A stretch of 64,000 nt of DNA from RUG11462 sp045649405 (GTDB taxonomy: Bacteria > Bacillota > Clostridia > Oscillospirales > Acutalibacteraceae): positions 12,579 to 76,578 of the forward strand of contig JAZRPW010000024.1 of NCBI GenBank assembly GCA_045649405.1, given 5' to 3'. The notes below the pieces were generated by a model. It was not told where the DNA came from, did not search any database, and saw nothing but the letters and a program-made list of their open reading frames with translations. The translations under genes were made by a program, and so were the position numbers. Of this stretch, positions 18,319 to 28,600 are shown one piece after another (positions within the stretch are counted from its first letter, which is position 1; each line of letters begins with the position of its first letter).

Positions 18319-18796
18319 TGTTTTTTACCTTAAACATATCTAACAAAATATATAAAATCCACAAAGTGCAACCAATAACTACGCAACAATCAGCGAAGTT
18401 AAAAGAAGGAAAGTCAAAAAAACCAAAAGTAATAAAGTCAATTACTTCTCCGGTTGAAATTCTATCAACCATATTTCCAATGCCGCCAGCGATAATTAGC
18501 ATTACAATGTAACTTAAAAATATCTCATTAGATTTAAGTCTTATAAAATAAATCAAGCCAATTATCAAAAACAAAACGGTTGCACTCATAAACACCCATC
18601 TTTTATCATCTAAAATGCCAAAAGCGGCACCATCATTATACAAAAATTGAAAGTCAAAAAGATAAGGTATTACTGTAATTCTTTCATTTTTAGGCATATA
18701 TGCAAGTGCTAATTGTTTAGTAACAAAGTCTAAAACAACAAACGACAGACACATTAACGCCGAAAAATATTTGTGTTTGTATTTTTTAAAATGCAA
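18311..18796 (-). CDS. lspA: Lipoprotein signal peptidase LspA
   Basis: An inner-membrane aspartyl protease that removes the signal peptide of diacylglyceryl-modified prolipoproteins, such as the DUF3048 lipoprotein encoded further along. The 161 residues have four hydrophobic helices. Conserved segments are NDGAAFGIL, GGIGNMVDR (first catalytic Asp) and FNFADCCVVIG (second catalytic Asp). It overlaps the pseudouridine synthase gene. Confidence 0.96.
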   Translation of the reverse strand: MHFKKYKHKYFSALMCLSFVVLDFVTKQLALAYMPKNERITVIPYLFDFQFLYNDGAAFGILDDKRWVFMSATVLFLIIGLIYFIRLKSNEIFLSYIVMLIIAGGIGNMVDRISTGEVIDFITFGFFDFPSFNFADCCVVIGCTLWILYILLDMFKVKNNG

Positions 18797-18810
18797 AATT
18801 ACACCTCAAA

Positions 18811-19584
18811 TTATTGTTGATATTGGAAGAATGTGCCTTGAGATTCATCGATTTCTTCTTCCTCAATTTCATCAAGCAATTGTTCTTCTTCATCTTCAAA
18901 ATCAATTTGAACGCTTTTCTCTGGAACAAAAGTTTCATCAGCAATTTTTTCATTAAAATCATCGTTTGAAATATCTTCATTCGCAATAGAATCCAAAATC
19001 AACTCAGAGTCTGAAACATTGTTCAAAATTTCTAATTGTTGTTTACAACTTTCAATAGAAGCATCTCTGAAAGACAAAATTTCTTTCTTTAATCTTTCAT
19101 AAACTTGCTTTTGAACATTGATTTTCTTGTCAGTTTCATTTCTTAAAACGATTGCATCATTTTCTGCTTGTGCAATGATTGAATCGCTTTTTTCTTTTGC
19201 AGCAACCAAAAATTCTTCGCTTTTCTTTTTGGTTTCTTCAAAAATATAATCGGCTTTTTTATGTGCTTCTTGAATTAATTCTGAAGCAGATTCTTCTGCT
19301 TTCAAAATCATATCTTTTGCTTTGTTATCAGCATCACGAACCACTTTATCAGCCGCAATTTGTGCATTAATCATACAAGTTTTAACAGACTCTTCATTTT
19401 CTTGCAACTTTTCAATGTGCGCTGCCAAAACCTTTATTTTTTCAACTAAATCCCTATTTGAATTTTCTAAAGCTTCATAATTTTTTGCAACTAATTCTTT
19501 GAATTCATCAACATCAGCCGCTTTATAACCAGTAAGACCAGCCTTTGAAAAACCTGTTTCTCTAATATCATTTGCAGTGAACAT
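18811..19584 (-). CDS. divIVA: DivIVA-domain cell division/polarity protein
   Basis: A 257-residue coiled-coil protein. The N-terminal DivIVA box (GLTGYKAADVDEFKE, about residues 14-28) binds curved membrane at poles and septa, and a long Lys/Glu/Ala-rich coiled coil follows to about 175. The acidic tail ends in a Glu-rich stretch. The ATG at 19584 gives the standard N-terminus; the frame is open eight codons further upstream. It follows ylmH with a short overlap of the open frames, as in the Firmicute division cluster. Confidence 0.92.
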   Translation of the reverse strand: MFTANDIRETGFSKAGLTGYKAADVDEFKELVAKNYEALENSNRDLVEKIKVLAAHIEKLQENEESVKTCMINAQIAADKVVRDADNKAKDMILKAEESASELIQEAHKKADYIFEETKKKSEEFLVAAKEKSDSIIAQAENDAIVLRNETDKKINVQKQVYERLKKEILSFRDASIESCKQQLEILNNVSDSELILDSIANEDISNDDFNEKIADETFVPEKSVQIDFEDEEEQLLDEIEEEEIDESQGTFFQYQQ

Positions 19585-19600
19585 AATTAAACAATCCTTT

Positions 19601-20341
19601 TTAAACATATTTTTTTAAAATTAGTTTATTTCTGCCTTTTTTAGTTTTTTCATCAATACTTTCAACAATAAACTTTCCTTGACTTTTTACAGACAAAACA
19701 TCGTTTGTGCAAATTTGTTTTGTAACACTTTCACACAAAATATGATTAACAATTAAGTTGCCACTCAAAATAAATTCTTTTGCATTTTCTCTTGAACAAT
19801 TGCAAATTGCAGCAACAACACAATCAGCCCTATTTGAAGCAATTGTTTTTGTGATAATTTCAAAATTAACATTTTTTGAAACCTCACCATCAAACACAGA
19901 AACTTCTACGCCAACGCCACCAACTTTTCTTATGTTTTCCATACAAAAGTCGGCAATTGTTTTACTAACAAATGCAAAACTTTCTCCTTTGTTTACAACA
20001 ATATCGCCAATTTTATCTCGCTCAATTCCAAGTGACATAAGTGTTCCCAAAAAATCTCTGTGAGAAAGATTATAAATATCTTTATAAACAAACTTCAAAG
20101 TCACAAAAGGAAAATCAACAGAATCAGCCCAATCAGGCAAAATTGAAATAAAAACTCTTTCTGCTTCCTCATAACCACCAAAATACAAATAGTTAACTTT
20201 GTATTTATCTAAAGTCGATTTACAAACAGAAAACTCTTTACTATTTAAAAAGCCCAAGAATGACGGAATGTTCTTTGTTTCCGCCATTCTTATGGCATCT
20301 TCGAGTCGGGCACTAACTATCTTCTCTGAATCAATTGACAT
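19601..20341 (-). CDS. ylmH: YlmH-type S4-domain RNA-binding protein
   Basis: A 246-residue protein with a C-terminal S4 RNA-binding domain (about 170-240) and the N-terminal YlmH domain. YlmH homologues bind the ribosome and have been linked to ribosome quality control. The start codon overlaps the sepF stop (TGATG) and has only a weak ribosome site, so translation is probably coupled to sepF. Confidence 0.92.
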   Translation of the reverse strand: MSIDSEKIVSARLEDAIRMAETKNIPSFLGFLNSKEFSVCKSTLDKYKVNYLYFGGYEEAERVFISILPDWADSVDFPFVTLKFVYKDIYNLSHRDFLGTLMSLGIERDKIGDIVVNKGESFAFVSKTIADFCMENIRKVGGVGVEVSVFDGEVSKNVNFEIITKTIASNRADCVVAAICNCSRENAKEFILSGNLIVNHILCESVTKQICTNDVLSVKSQGKFIVESIDEKTKKGRNKLILKKYV

Positions 20342-20799
20342 CAGATATAAATACCGCTATTTTCTGTAAAATCTTCTAACATTTCATCACCCATAATATC
20401 AACGTTATAAGGAGTGATGATAAATGTGCTATTTGCAACTCTTTTTAAGTCACCATCGTTTGCATAAGCAACACCACTTAAAAAGTCAACAAGTCTACGT
20501 GATACATCTTTACCTGTTGATTCTAAATTCAAAACAACAGTTCTTTTTTGATTAAGATGGTCAGCAATTTCTTTTGCTTCAGCATAAGACTCTGGCTTTA
20601 CAAGCACAACAGAGAGTTTTGAATTTGCATGAATATTCAAATATTTGCTTCTTGCTGGTGCTGATGTCTCTTTTGTTTCAAAAAATGATGTTGAAACTGG
20701 CTCTTTTTCTTCAAAAGTCTCTTCTTCTACACCAAAATCTTCGTCTTCAAGACCATCATTAACATTCATAAAGTTTTTAATGTTATCCATAAATCCCAT
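20341..20799 (-). CDS. sepF: Cell division protein SepF
   Basis: SepF polymerises and anchors FtsZ to the membrane at the septum. The 152 residues have an amphipathic N-terminal helix (MGFMDNIKNFM), an acidic linker and the conserved SepF domain (VVLVKPESYAEAKEI to the C-terminus) with the glycine-containing dimer strand. ylmG, often present between sepF and ylmH, is missing here. Confidence 0.95.
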   Translation of the reverse strand: MGFMDNIKNFMNVNDGLEDEDFGVEEETFEEKEPVSTSFFETKETSAPARSKYLNIHANSKLSVVLVKPESYAEAKEIADHLNQKRTVVLNLESTGKDVSRRLVDFLSGVAYANDGDLKRVANSTFIITPYNVDIMGDEMLEDFTENSGIYI

Positions 20800-20814
20800 A
20801 TCTAAATACCACCT

Positions 20815-21519
20815 TTAATTATAAATTCTTTTTCCATAAAGTGCCGAGCCAACCCTTACCATATTTGCACCACATTTGATTGCAAGGTCATAGTCGTCCG
20901 ACATTCCCATAGATAAAATATCCATACTTACATTATCATAAATTTTTGCTCGATTGTCAACAAAAAGTTTATACATTTCGTCAAAAAATTTAGATTTTTG
21001 TAAATTAGTTTGAAAAAGCGGTCCTAAAGTCATCAAACCTTTAACTTTGATTCCTTCTAACTCGCTAATTTCTCCTAATAATTCAAACAATTTTGACTTA
21101 TCAATTCCACTTTTAGCTTCTTCATCACCAATGTTGATTTCAACAAGAATATCAGAAATAATTTGCTTGTTTGCGCTATGTTTTGAAATCTCTTTAGCAA
21201 GTTTTAATGAGTCAACTGATTGAATTAATTCTACTTTGCCAACAATTTGTTTTACTTTATTTGTTTGCAAAGTGCCAATAAATTGGCGATGAAAACCTTG
21301 ATTTAATTCTGCTTCTTTTGACAAAAACTCTTGCACTCTGTTTTCGCCCATATATTTAATACCTTTATCAAAAGAGTAATTAATCACTTCAACAGGCACG
21401 GTTTTAGTAGCAGCAAGCAAAACAACATCATCAATTGTTTTTCCAACGCTTTGCGAAGCTTCGTTGATTTTATCAAGAACTATTTTATAATTTTCATCAA
21501 AATTTCTAAAACTATCCAT
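20815..21519 (-). CDS. yggS: YggS/PLPBP-family pyridoxal-phosphate homeostasis protein
   Basis: A 234-residue single-domain PLP-binding barrel with no known catalytic activity; family members buffer PLP. The PLP lysine lies in the LLAATKTV motif (about residue 37), and GENRVQE and SMGMSDDYDLAI are typical. It starts eight bases inside the end of the HlyD-like gene and precedes sepF by 15 bases, the usual neighbourhood (ylmE-sepF) in Firmicutes. Confidence 0.94.
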   Translation of the reverse strand: MDSFRNFDENYKIVLDKINEASQSVGKTIDDVVLLAATKTVPVEVINYSFDKGIKYMGENRVQEFLSKEAELNQGFHRQFIGTLQTNKVKQIVGKVELIQSVDSLKLAKEISKHSANKQIISDILVEINIGDEEAKSGIDKSKLFELLGEISELEGIKVKGLMTLGPLFQTNLQKSKFFDEMYKLFVDNRAKIYDNVSMDILSMGMSDDYDLAIKCGANMVRVGSALYGKRIYN

Positions 21520-22723
21520 CTAAATTCTTCCCCTTCACAATAACATCATCATATATTTTCAACTGACCATAATTGTAATCCGTGTCAACAATAACATAAT
21601 CTTTTGAACTATAAATTATATCTGTCTCAACAAATCTAACAATGTTTCCTAATTTAACATAAACACCTTTTTTGCCATCTTTAATTCTAATAGCTCGAGA
21701 ATTAACTTTAAGACCATTGTAAGTTTTCAAAACAATTTGCATTTCTTTTTCTCTCAAAGTTGCCAATTCTTCGTTCATTTTCATACAAGAAAGAACCAAA
21801 GCAGATTGTTTGCCATCTTCACTTTTATTGACTGCTTCTACTTTTACAACAAGTTCGTTAACAGTTGATAATGAAGTGCCAATTTTCAATTTATCTCCCT
21901 CGTTAACATTGCTAATTTCAGCAGTATCAACAACGCATACTAAATACCACTCGTTTTCGCTAATAACTTTACCAACTTCATTTTTTGCTACTTGATTTGG
22001 CTTTATCGATTCAATTTCCCTAACAGAAACATCTTCAATTGTTTCATAATTCAAAACATTTTCATAACCATCAGTAAAATTGACAAAATAACCTGAACAA
22101 TCGCTTTTAACTGACTTTTCAGTACTAACATACTTTGATTTCAAATCAGCCAATTGTGATTTTAAATCTTTGATTACTGCTTGGTAGTCTTCTTCTCTTC
22201 CAGTAGCAAGTTGACCTTGAGCCATATAAAGTTTTAATGACTCTAAACTTTTTTGTACTTTAACAAAATCATTATCATAAACATTAAGCAACATATCTTT
22301 AACATAGTTGCTTGTTTGAGAAGAAATTATGTCAAGGTCAGGAATATGAATAGAATTTTGTTTATCAATTTCTTCAATTGAATTTAAATATTTTTCTAAA
22401 TTTATAATTTCGTTGGCTAACTCAACATCGTTAGCATCTTCATAAAAACTAACAACGGTCGAATCTTTAGAAACTTTACCACCGTTTGAAACTTTAAATA
22501 CTTTATAACCTTGATTGTCAGATAAAACGATATTTTCTTTTCTAACAACAATGCAGTTTGCAGAAATGGACTTTTTAATAGAAACTTCTGCAACTGTTTC
22601 TGTTACATAAGGGTCAAAAAGTGAGTTGAATGTATGATAAAGCACAAAAGCAACAATAACAATACCAAAAAATGAAAATATTAATTTTTGAAACGAATCT
22701 AACTTTTTCTTATTGTCACTCAA
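21512..22723 (-). CDS. HlyD-like membrane-fusion/adaptor protein of the division cluster
   Basis: The product is about 403 residues with a short cytoplasmic N-terminus, one transmembrane helix (about 12-33), then a split lipoyl/barrel-sandwich segment around a coiled-coil pair (about 90-200) and beta-rich C-terminal domains. This is the architecture of HlyD-type adaptors, but no export ATPase or outer channel is adjacent. Homologues in this place next to yggS-sepF are widespread in Clostridia with unknown role. An ATG at 22732 has its ribosome site GGAG abutting it directly, whereas the TTG at 22723 has nine-base spacing and is preferred. It overlaps the miaA end. Confidence 0.75.
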   Translation of the reverse strand: MSDNKKKLDSFQKLIFSFFGIVIVAFVLYHTFNSLFDPYVTETVAEVSIKKSISANCIVVRKENIVLSDNQGYKVFKVSNGGKVSKDSTVVSFYEDANDVELANEIINLEKYLNSIEEIDKQNSIHIPDLDIISSQTSNYVKDMLLNVYDNDFVKVQKSLESLKLYMAQGQLATGREEDYQAVIKDLKSQLADLKSKYVSTEKSVKSDCSGYFVNFTDGYENVLNYETIEDVSVREIESIKPNQVAKNEVGKVISENEWYLVCVVDTAEISNVNEGDKLKIGTSLSTVNELVVKVEAVNKSEDGKQSALVLSCMKMNEELATLREKEMQIVLKTYNGLKVNSRAIRIKDGKKGVYVKLGNIVRFVETDIIYSSKDYVIVDTDYNYGQLKIYDDVIVKGKNLDG

Positions 22724-23669
22724 TTGGCTCATCTCCTTTCAAAAATTCTTCTACTAATTTTGTACACTCACTTAAAACATCAACAAACGGTTTTTCATCA
22801 AAATAAAACCAATTAACTTGTTTATTTCTTTTAAACCATGTAATTTGTCGCTTAGCGTAACGTCTTGTTTCTTGTTTCAATTTTTCACAACATTCTTCTA
22901 AAGTTGCAACACCATCAAAATATGGCTTGAATTCTTTGCAACCAATAGCTTGCAAAGCTGTTTTAGAAACAGGTATTTTATAAAACTCTTCAACCTCTTT
23001 CAAAATGCCGTCTTCAAGCATTTTATCAACCCTTAAATTAATTCGTTCATACAACTTTTCTCGGTTTACATAATTTGTACCTATAAACAAAGCTCTATAT
23101 GGAGAAGGATTTCTTCTTGAATCAATCATTTGCTCTGTTTTGCTTTTACCAACAGAGTAATACATCTCCAAAGCCCTTTTTACACGTTTAACATTATTAG
23201 GATGGATTTGTTGTGCTGCTTGGTCATCAAGTTTACATAACAATTCGTGCAAACCATCAGTGCCAAGTTCTTTTTCTAACTCATCAACCTTATTTCTAAC
23301 ATCATCATTTTTGTTAGAAACAGAAAAGTCAATGTTATTTATAAAACTATCGATGTAAAGCCCAGTACCACCTACAAACAGCGGTGTTTTACCTTTTGCA
23401 ACAATATCTTCAACAATTAACTTTGCTTGAGTGCAAAAGTCTGCAACAGAAAATTCATCGCAAACACTAACGCAATCAATTAAATGATGTTTTATTCCAC
23501 ACATTTCAAGAGTTGTTGGTTTAGCAGTGGAAATGCTTAACTCTTTGTAAATTTGCATTGAGTCAAACGAAACAATTTCACAACCAAACTTTTTTGCAAG
23601 TTCAATTGAAAGTGATGTTTTTCCACTTGCAGTTGGGCCAACAATAACAATAACAGATGTTTTTTTCAT
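22716..23669 (-). CDS. miaA: tRNA dimethylallyltransferase MiaA
   Basis: Transfers a dimethylallyl group to N6 of adenosine 37 in tRNAs reading UNN codons. The product, about 317 residues, has the P-loop GPTASGKTS near the N-terminus, the FDSMQIY motif, and VGGTGLYI. The ATG at 23669 is one base after the mutL stop and has an AAGGA site; the frame runs 32 codons into mutL without a start signal. The later pathway step, MiaB methylthiolation, is encoded in the same operon. Confidence 0.96.
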   Translation of the reverse strand: MKKTSVIVIVGPTASGKTSLSIELAKKFGCEIVSFDSMQIYKELSISTAKPTTLEMCGIKHHLIDCVSVCDEFSVADFCTQAKLIVEDIVAKGKTPLFVGGTGLYIDSFINNIDFSVSNKNDDVRNKVDELEKELGTDGLHELLCKLDDQAAQQIHPNNVKRVKRALEMYYSVGKSKTEQMIDSRRNPSPYRALFIGTNYVNREKLYERINLRVDKMLEDGILKEVEEFYKIPVSKTALQAIGCKEFKPYFDGVATLEECCEKLKQETRRYAKRQITWFKRNKQVNWFYFDEKPFVDVLSECTKLVEEFLKGDEPIE

Positions 23670-23670
23670 T

Positions 23671-25590
23671 CTAAACAATCCTTGAAAATCTCTTTTTAAA
23701 TTCATATAACGACATTTCTGCAACCACTGGTCTGCCATGTGGACAATATCTAATATTGCTATCATTCAACACAATATCAGCAAGTGCAGAAAGTTCGGTC
23801 GCAGAAGTTTTATTACCACCTTTAATAGCAGCTCTGCAAGCAACTGAATGATAAAGCCAATCCATAAACTCAGGAGAAAAATCAGTAAACTTATCATTAA
23901 GTTTTCCTGCAATTTCTTCGATTAATTCTTTAACGTTTTCTTTATCAAGTTCCATTGGAATACTTCTAACAAGAATGGTTTTAAGACCAAAATCTTCAAG
24001 TTCAAATCCAAAACTGTTAATTTCGTCAATATTAGAAACAATTGCTTCATATTCATCAGCAGAAAGTTCAACTTGAACCGGCACAATTAACATTTGTGGG
24101 TTGTGCTCTGCATCTGCTTTTAATTTTTCAAAAATAATTCTTTCATGCGCTGCATGCTTATCAATAATAAGCATTTTATCATCACATTCAACCAAAATAT
24201 ATGTATCAAAGGCTTCGCCAATATATTTGAATTTAACCTGTTCTTTTTCTTCTACAACTTCTTCGAGTTTTGGTTGTTCAACCTCTTTTGCCATTTCAAC
24301 AGGCTCTTTTTGTTCTGTTTTAAATTCAAACTCAACAGTTGGTTCTGCAACTTTAAAAACACTTGTTGAAGCAATAAAACTTGGAGCTTCATGTTTGATT
24401 TCATCAACAACCGGCTTGGTGTAAAATTCATTTTTAACTGGTTTTGTTTCAAACTCTTTTCTAAACTCACTTGCGGTTGTTTTTTGGAAAAATTCTTGCT
24501 TTTTAACTTCAACTGATTTTTCCGGAATGTTGATTTTAATTTGCTCTGAAGCATTTTCTTCAACAAGTTGGTCAATGTTTGTTTTGAATGCAACACGTGA
24601 AACATCAACATCTAAAGCAGACATTACAGCATAATAAACTGCTCTAAAAATGCTTTGCTCGTTTGAAAAACGCACCTCAATTTTTGAAGGGTGTACATTG
24701 ACATCAACAAAATTAGCATCAACGCAAACATTTAAAACGCAACCTGGGAACATTCCAGTCATAATGCGGTTTTTATAGGCTTGCTCGAGCGCTGCAATGC
24801 CTGTTTTTGTACGAACATATCTGCCGTTAAGGAAGAAAAATTGCATTGTTCTATTCTTTTTAGCAGCAGTTGGCTTTGTAACAAAACCTTTAACACTAAC
24901 TCCATCTAACTCATAATCAACTTCCAACAAAGAATTAGAAAACTCGCCACCAAAAATCGAAAAACAAGCAGATTTCAAATTTTTATCGCCAGGTGTGTTG
25001 ATAACTTGCTTGCCATCTTTAATAAGCTTAAATGAAATTTCTGGGTGTGAAAGTGCAATACGCTCAATAATGCCAACAACAACATTAGATTCTGTGTTGT
25101 CTTTTTTCAAAAACTTCATTCTCGCAGGTGTGTTATAAAATAAATCTTCAACAATAAATGTTGTACCCAAAGCACAACCAGATTCTTCAAAAGTTACTTC
25201 TTCCCCACCGTCTATTCTGTAATGATAACCAAATTCATCATTTTCTGTACGAGTGATGAGAGTAACTCTTGAAACTGCACAAATTGAAGCAAGTGCTTCG
25301 CCACGAAAACCTAAAGTATAAATTGCGTCAAGGTCAGCACCTGTTTTAATTTTGCTTGTTGCATGTCGTAAAAAAGCAGTAGGAATATCTGCCTTTTCAA
25401 ATCCACAGCCATTATCGGTAACACGCATAAAAGTGCGGCCACCATTTTTAATTTCGACAGTAATGGCGTTTGCACCAGAATCTATGCTGTTTTCAACAAG
25501 TTCTTTTATGACAGCAGAAGGTCTGTCAACAACTTCCCCTGCCGCAATTAATTCCGAAACATTCTTCGGAAGCACATTAATTTTCGCCAT
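23671..25590 (-). CDS. mutL: DNA mismatch repair protein MutL
   Basis: A 639-residue GHKL ATPase that links MutS mismatch recognition to strand cleavage. The N-terminal ATPase motifs are present (ELVENSIDSGA, DNGCGF, GFRGEALASI). A long Glu/Lys/Pro linker (about 335-455) separates the C-terminal domain. That domain carries DKHAAHERIIFE, which fits the DQHAxxExxxxE endonuclease signature with Lys for Gln, plus ACRAAIKGG and CPHGRP. It is therefore probably an endonuclease-type MutL, as expected for a bacterium without MutH. It is separated from mutS by a large surface-protein gene. Confidence 0.96.
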   Translation of the reverse strand: MAKINVLPKNVSELIAAGEVVDRPSAVIKELVENSIDSGANAITVEIKNGGRTFMRVTDNGCGFEKADIPTAFLRHATSKIKTGADLDAIYTLGFRGEALASICAVSRVTLITRTENDEFGYHYRIDGGEEVTFEESGCALGTTFIVEDLFYNTPARMKFLKKDNTESNVVVGIIERIALSHPEISFKLIKDGKQVINTPGDKNLKSACFSIFGGEFSNSLLEVDYELDGVSVKGFVTKPTAAKKNRTMQFFFLNGRYVRTKTGIAALEQAYKNRIMTGMFPGCVLNVCVDANFVDVNVHPSKIEVRFSNEQSIFRAVYYAVMSALDVDVSRVAFKTNIDQLVEENASEQIKINIPEKSVEVKKQEFFQKTTASEFRKEFETKPVKNEFYTKPVVDEIKHEAPSFIASTSVFKVAEPTVEFEFKTEQKEPVEMAKEVEQPKLEEVVEEKEQVKFKYIGEAFDTYILVECDDKMLIIDKHAAHERIIFEKLKADAEHNPQMLIVPVQVELSADEYEAIVSNIDEINSFGFELEDFGLKTILVRSIPMELDKENVKELIEEIAGKLNDKFTDFSPEFMDWLYHSVACRAAIKGGNKTSATELSALADIVLNDSNIRYCPHGRPVVAEMSLYEFKKRFSRIV

Positions 25591-25608
25591 TACTATCTAC
25601 TCCTTTTA

Positions 25609-28600
25609 TTATTTTACTTTAACTTTTTGTGTTTTGCTCCAAGCTGAATATGCTTTTTGTTTACCACTTTGCACAAAAGCTCTAATTTGCACTTGATAAG
25701 TACCTTTTTTGAGTTTTTTGATTGCTTTTGTAGCATTTTTCTTTGTGGCAAAAGTCTTTGTAGTCCATTTGCCTTTTAGTTTATATCTAACTTGGAAACC
25801 GGTTGCGCCTGCAACCTTTGTATATTTAACTTTGAATTGCTTTTTACCTTTAATGAGTTTAAATTTAGGCACATTCAAATTTAATTTTGAAATAACACTG
25901 CCTTGTGAAATTAATCCACCACAATCACCACAAACCTTGTCGCCAGAATAACCAGTTGCAAAATAAGTTGCTGCTTTTGTGTCTTTTACCACAATCTTAT
26001 TTGAATCGTGTGTGCAAACACTAGGCACATTTGCTGGTGGTTGGTTTGTGCTTGGTTGGTTTGTAGGTTGTTGATTAGTTGGTTGGTTTGTAGGTTGAGT
26101 ACTTGGTTGAAGTTTTGCAATTTGAACTGATTCAATAACTGCGCCACAAACTGTACATTTTTTAACCTGTTGACCCTCTTGAGTTTCAGTAGCAGGAGTT
26201 ACAACTTCCCAAACACTTGAAACTGTGTGACCTTTTGCTACCACAACTTTTTGTTCAACCAAAACTGTGTTACAAACAGAACAATGCTTGCCTTCAGCAA
26301 GTCCAGTTGCAGTACATGTTGGAGCAACTGCTTTATCAACAACTTCGGTGTGACCGATTGCAGCAATACTGCTTGAATAACTATGTCCACAAGCACAAGT
26401 ATTAAGTTGACTACCTTCTTGAGTGCATGTTGGTTTTTCAGTAATTTCTGCTGTATAAGAATGCACATGATTATAATTAATCATTGCAGTTGTTAAATAA
26501 TTGTTACCAGTGCTAATAGCAATTCTGTTCCACCAAACTGAGTTGCCATCATAATAAACATAAGCAAGCCATCTACAACCGCTAAAGGCTAACTCTTCAA
26601 TTATTACAACTGTTTGTGGGATTGTTACGCTTGTTATTACGCTACAATCTGCAAAAGCACCAGCTCCGATTTTTTCAACTCCATTTGGAATAATATAAAA
26701 TGTTCTTGAATTGCCAATTGGGTATTGAATAAGCGTTGTCATTTCTTTATTAAACAACACGCCATTTTCTGAACAAAAGTTTTTGTTGTTGCTATCAACA
26801 GTTATATTGTTCAATGAACTACATCCTGCAAACGCAAGATAGCCAATGTTTGTTACACCACTACCAATTGATAAATCTACAAGTGATAAACAATTTAAAA
26901 ATGCTTTGTCAGCAATAGCAGTTACAGTGTTTGGAATTGTGTAAGATGTTCTTGTGTTTCCAACAGGATACTGAATGAGCGTTGTTTTATCTTTATTAAA
27001 CAATACACCGTCAACTGAACAATAATATTCGTTTGCAGCATCAACTGAAATGCTTGTTAAACTTGAACAATAAGCAAAAGCAACATTTCCAATGTTTGTT
27101 ACCGTTTTAGGAATACTTACACTTGTTAAATAATTACAATTGTAAAACGCTTGACTTTCAATTGCAACAACTGTGTAAAGACCAATTTTTTCAGGAATAA
27201 CCAATCTGCCAGTTACCGAATTATCACAATAAGTAATGGTAGCAGTAAGATTATAAACTGAATAAGTCAAGCCACCACTTGTACCACCACTTTGAGTTGT
27301 GTAATTTGATGTAGAAGTACATCTTGAACACTTGTACCAATAAGCCGTGGTGTTGTATTCAAAAACAGAATAATCGTGACCTAGTGCTGAATTGCCAATA
27401 TCTCTTGTATGGGTTACATCGCATCTTGAACACTTTGAAGTTTCTGTACCGTTTTTAAGACATGTTGCATCTTTATTTGAAATGTAATTTACAAAATTAT
27501 GACCAAGAGCTGAATTGCTAATATCTCTTGTATGGGTTACATCGCACCTTGAACACTTTGAGGTTTCTGTCGCATCTTTAGTACAAGTTGCATTGTTATC
27601 AGAAATGTAATTTGCAAATTCGTGACCAAGTGCTGAATTGCTTATATCTCTTGTGTGAGTTTCATCACAACACTCACATTTTGAAGTTTCTGTACCATTT
27701 TCAAGACAAGTTGCATCTTTATTTGATTTATAATTTATAAACTCATGCGCTTGATGATTGTCAGTTGCATCACATCTTGAACATTTGTACCAATGTTCGT
27801 TTTCATCATACTTCAAAACTGTGAAATCATGACCTAATGACTCTCCATATTTTTGACTACAAATCAAACAAATAGCTTTTTCTTCGCAAGTTGCAGTTCC
27901 ACCAAAATGTTCTGTATAATTATTGGTTTCATCACATCTTGAACATTTGTACCAATGCTCATTGCTATCATATTTCAAAACAGAATAATCATGGCCAAGT
28001 GCAGAATTTTGCTCTATTCTTGTATTAGTTTCATCACAAGCTTCACATTTTGCTGTTTCTGTGCCGTTTTCAAGACAAGTTGCATCTTTATTTGATTTAT
28101 AATTTACAAATTCGTGGCCAAGAGCTGAATTTTGTTCTGTTCTTGTGTGAGTTTCATCACAACGCTCACATTTTGCTGTTTCTGTGCCGTTTTCAAGACA
28201 AGTTGCATCTTTATTTGATTTATAATTTATAAACTCATGCGATTGATGATTATCAGTTTCATCGCACCTTGAACATTTGTACCAATGCTCGTTTTCATCA
28301 TATTTTAAAACACCAAAATTATGAATTAGTGTGTTATTAACACTATTATTTTGAAGATAATTTAAAGCATAACTATTGTTACAATTCACATTTACTACTA
28401 AATTCGAGCAATAAAGAAACGCAGAATCACCAATGCTTGTTACGCTATCTGGCATTGTTACACCTGTCAATGATTCGCACCAAGCAAACGCATCTTCACC
28501 AATACTTGTTACACTATCAGGGATAGTTACACTTGTTAATGATTTGCAATAATAAAACGCATCATCACCAATACTTTTTACACTGTTACCTATTGTTACA

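Noticed and set aside
27400..28300. Regularly spaced near-identical repeats that could suggest a CRISPR array
   Set aside because: The repeats keep the reading frame of the BspA-like protein, spacers are not unique, and no cas gene is present.
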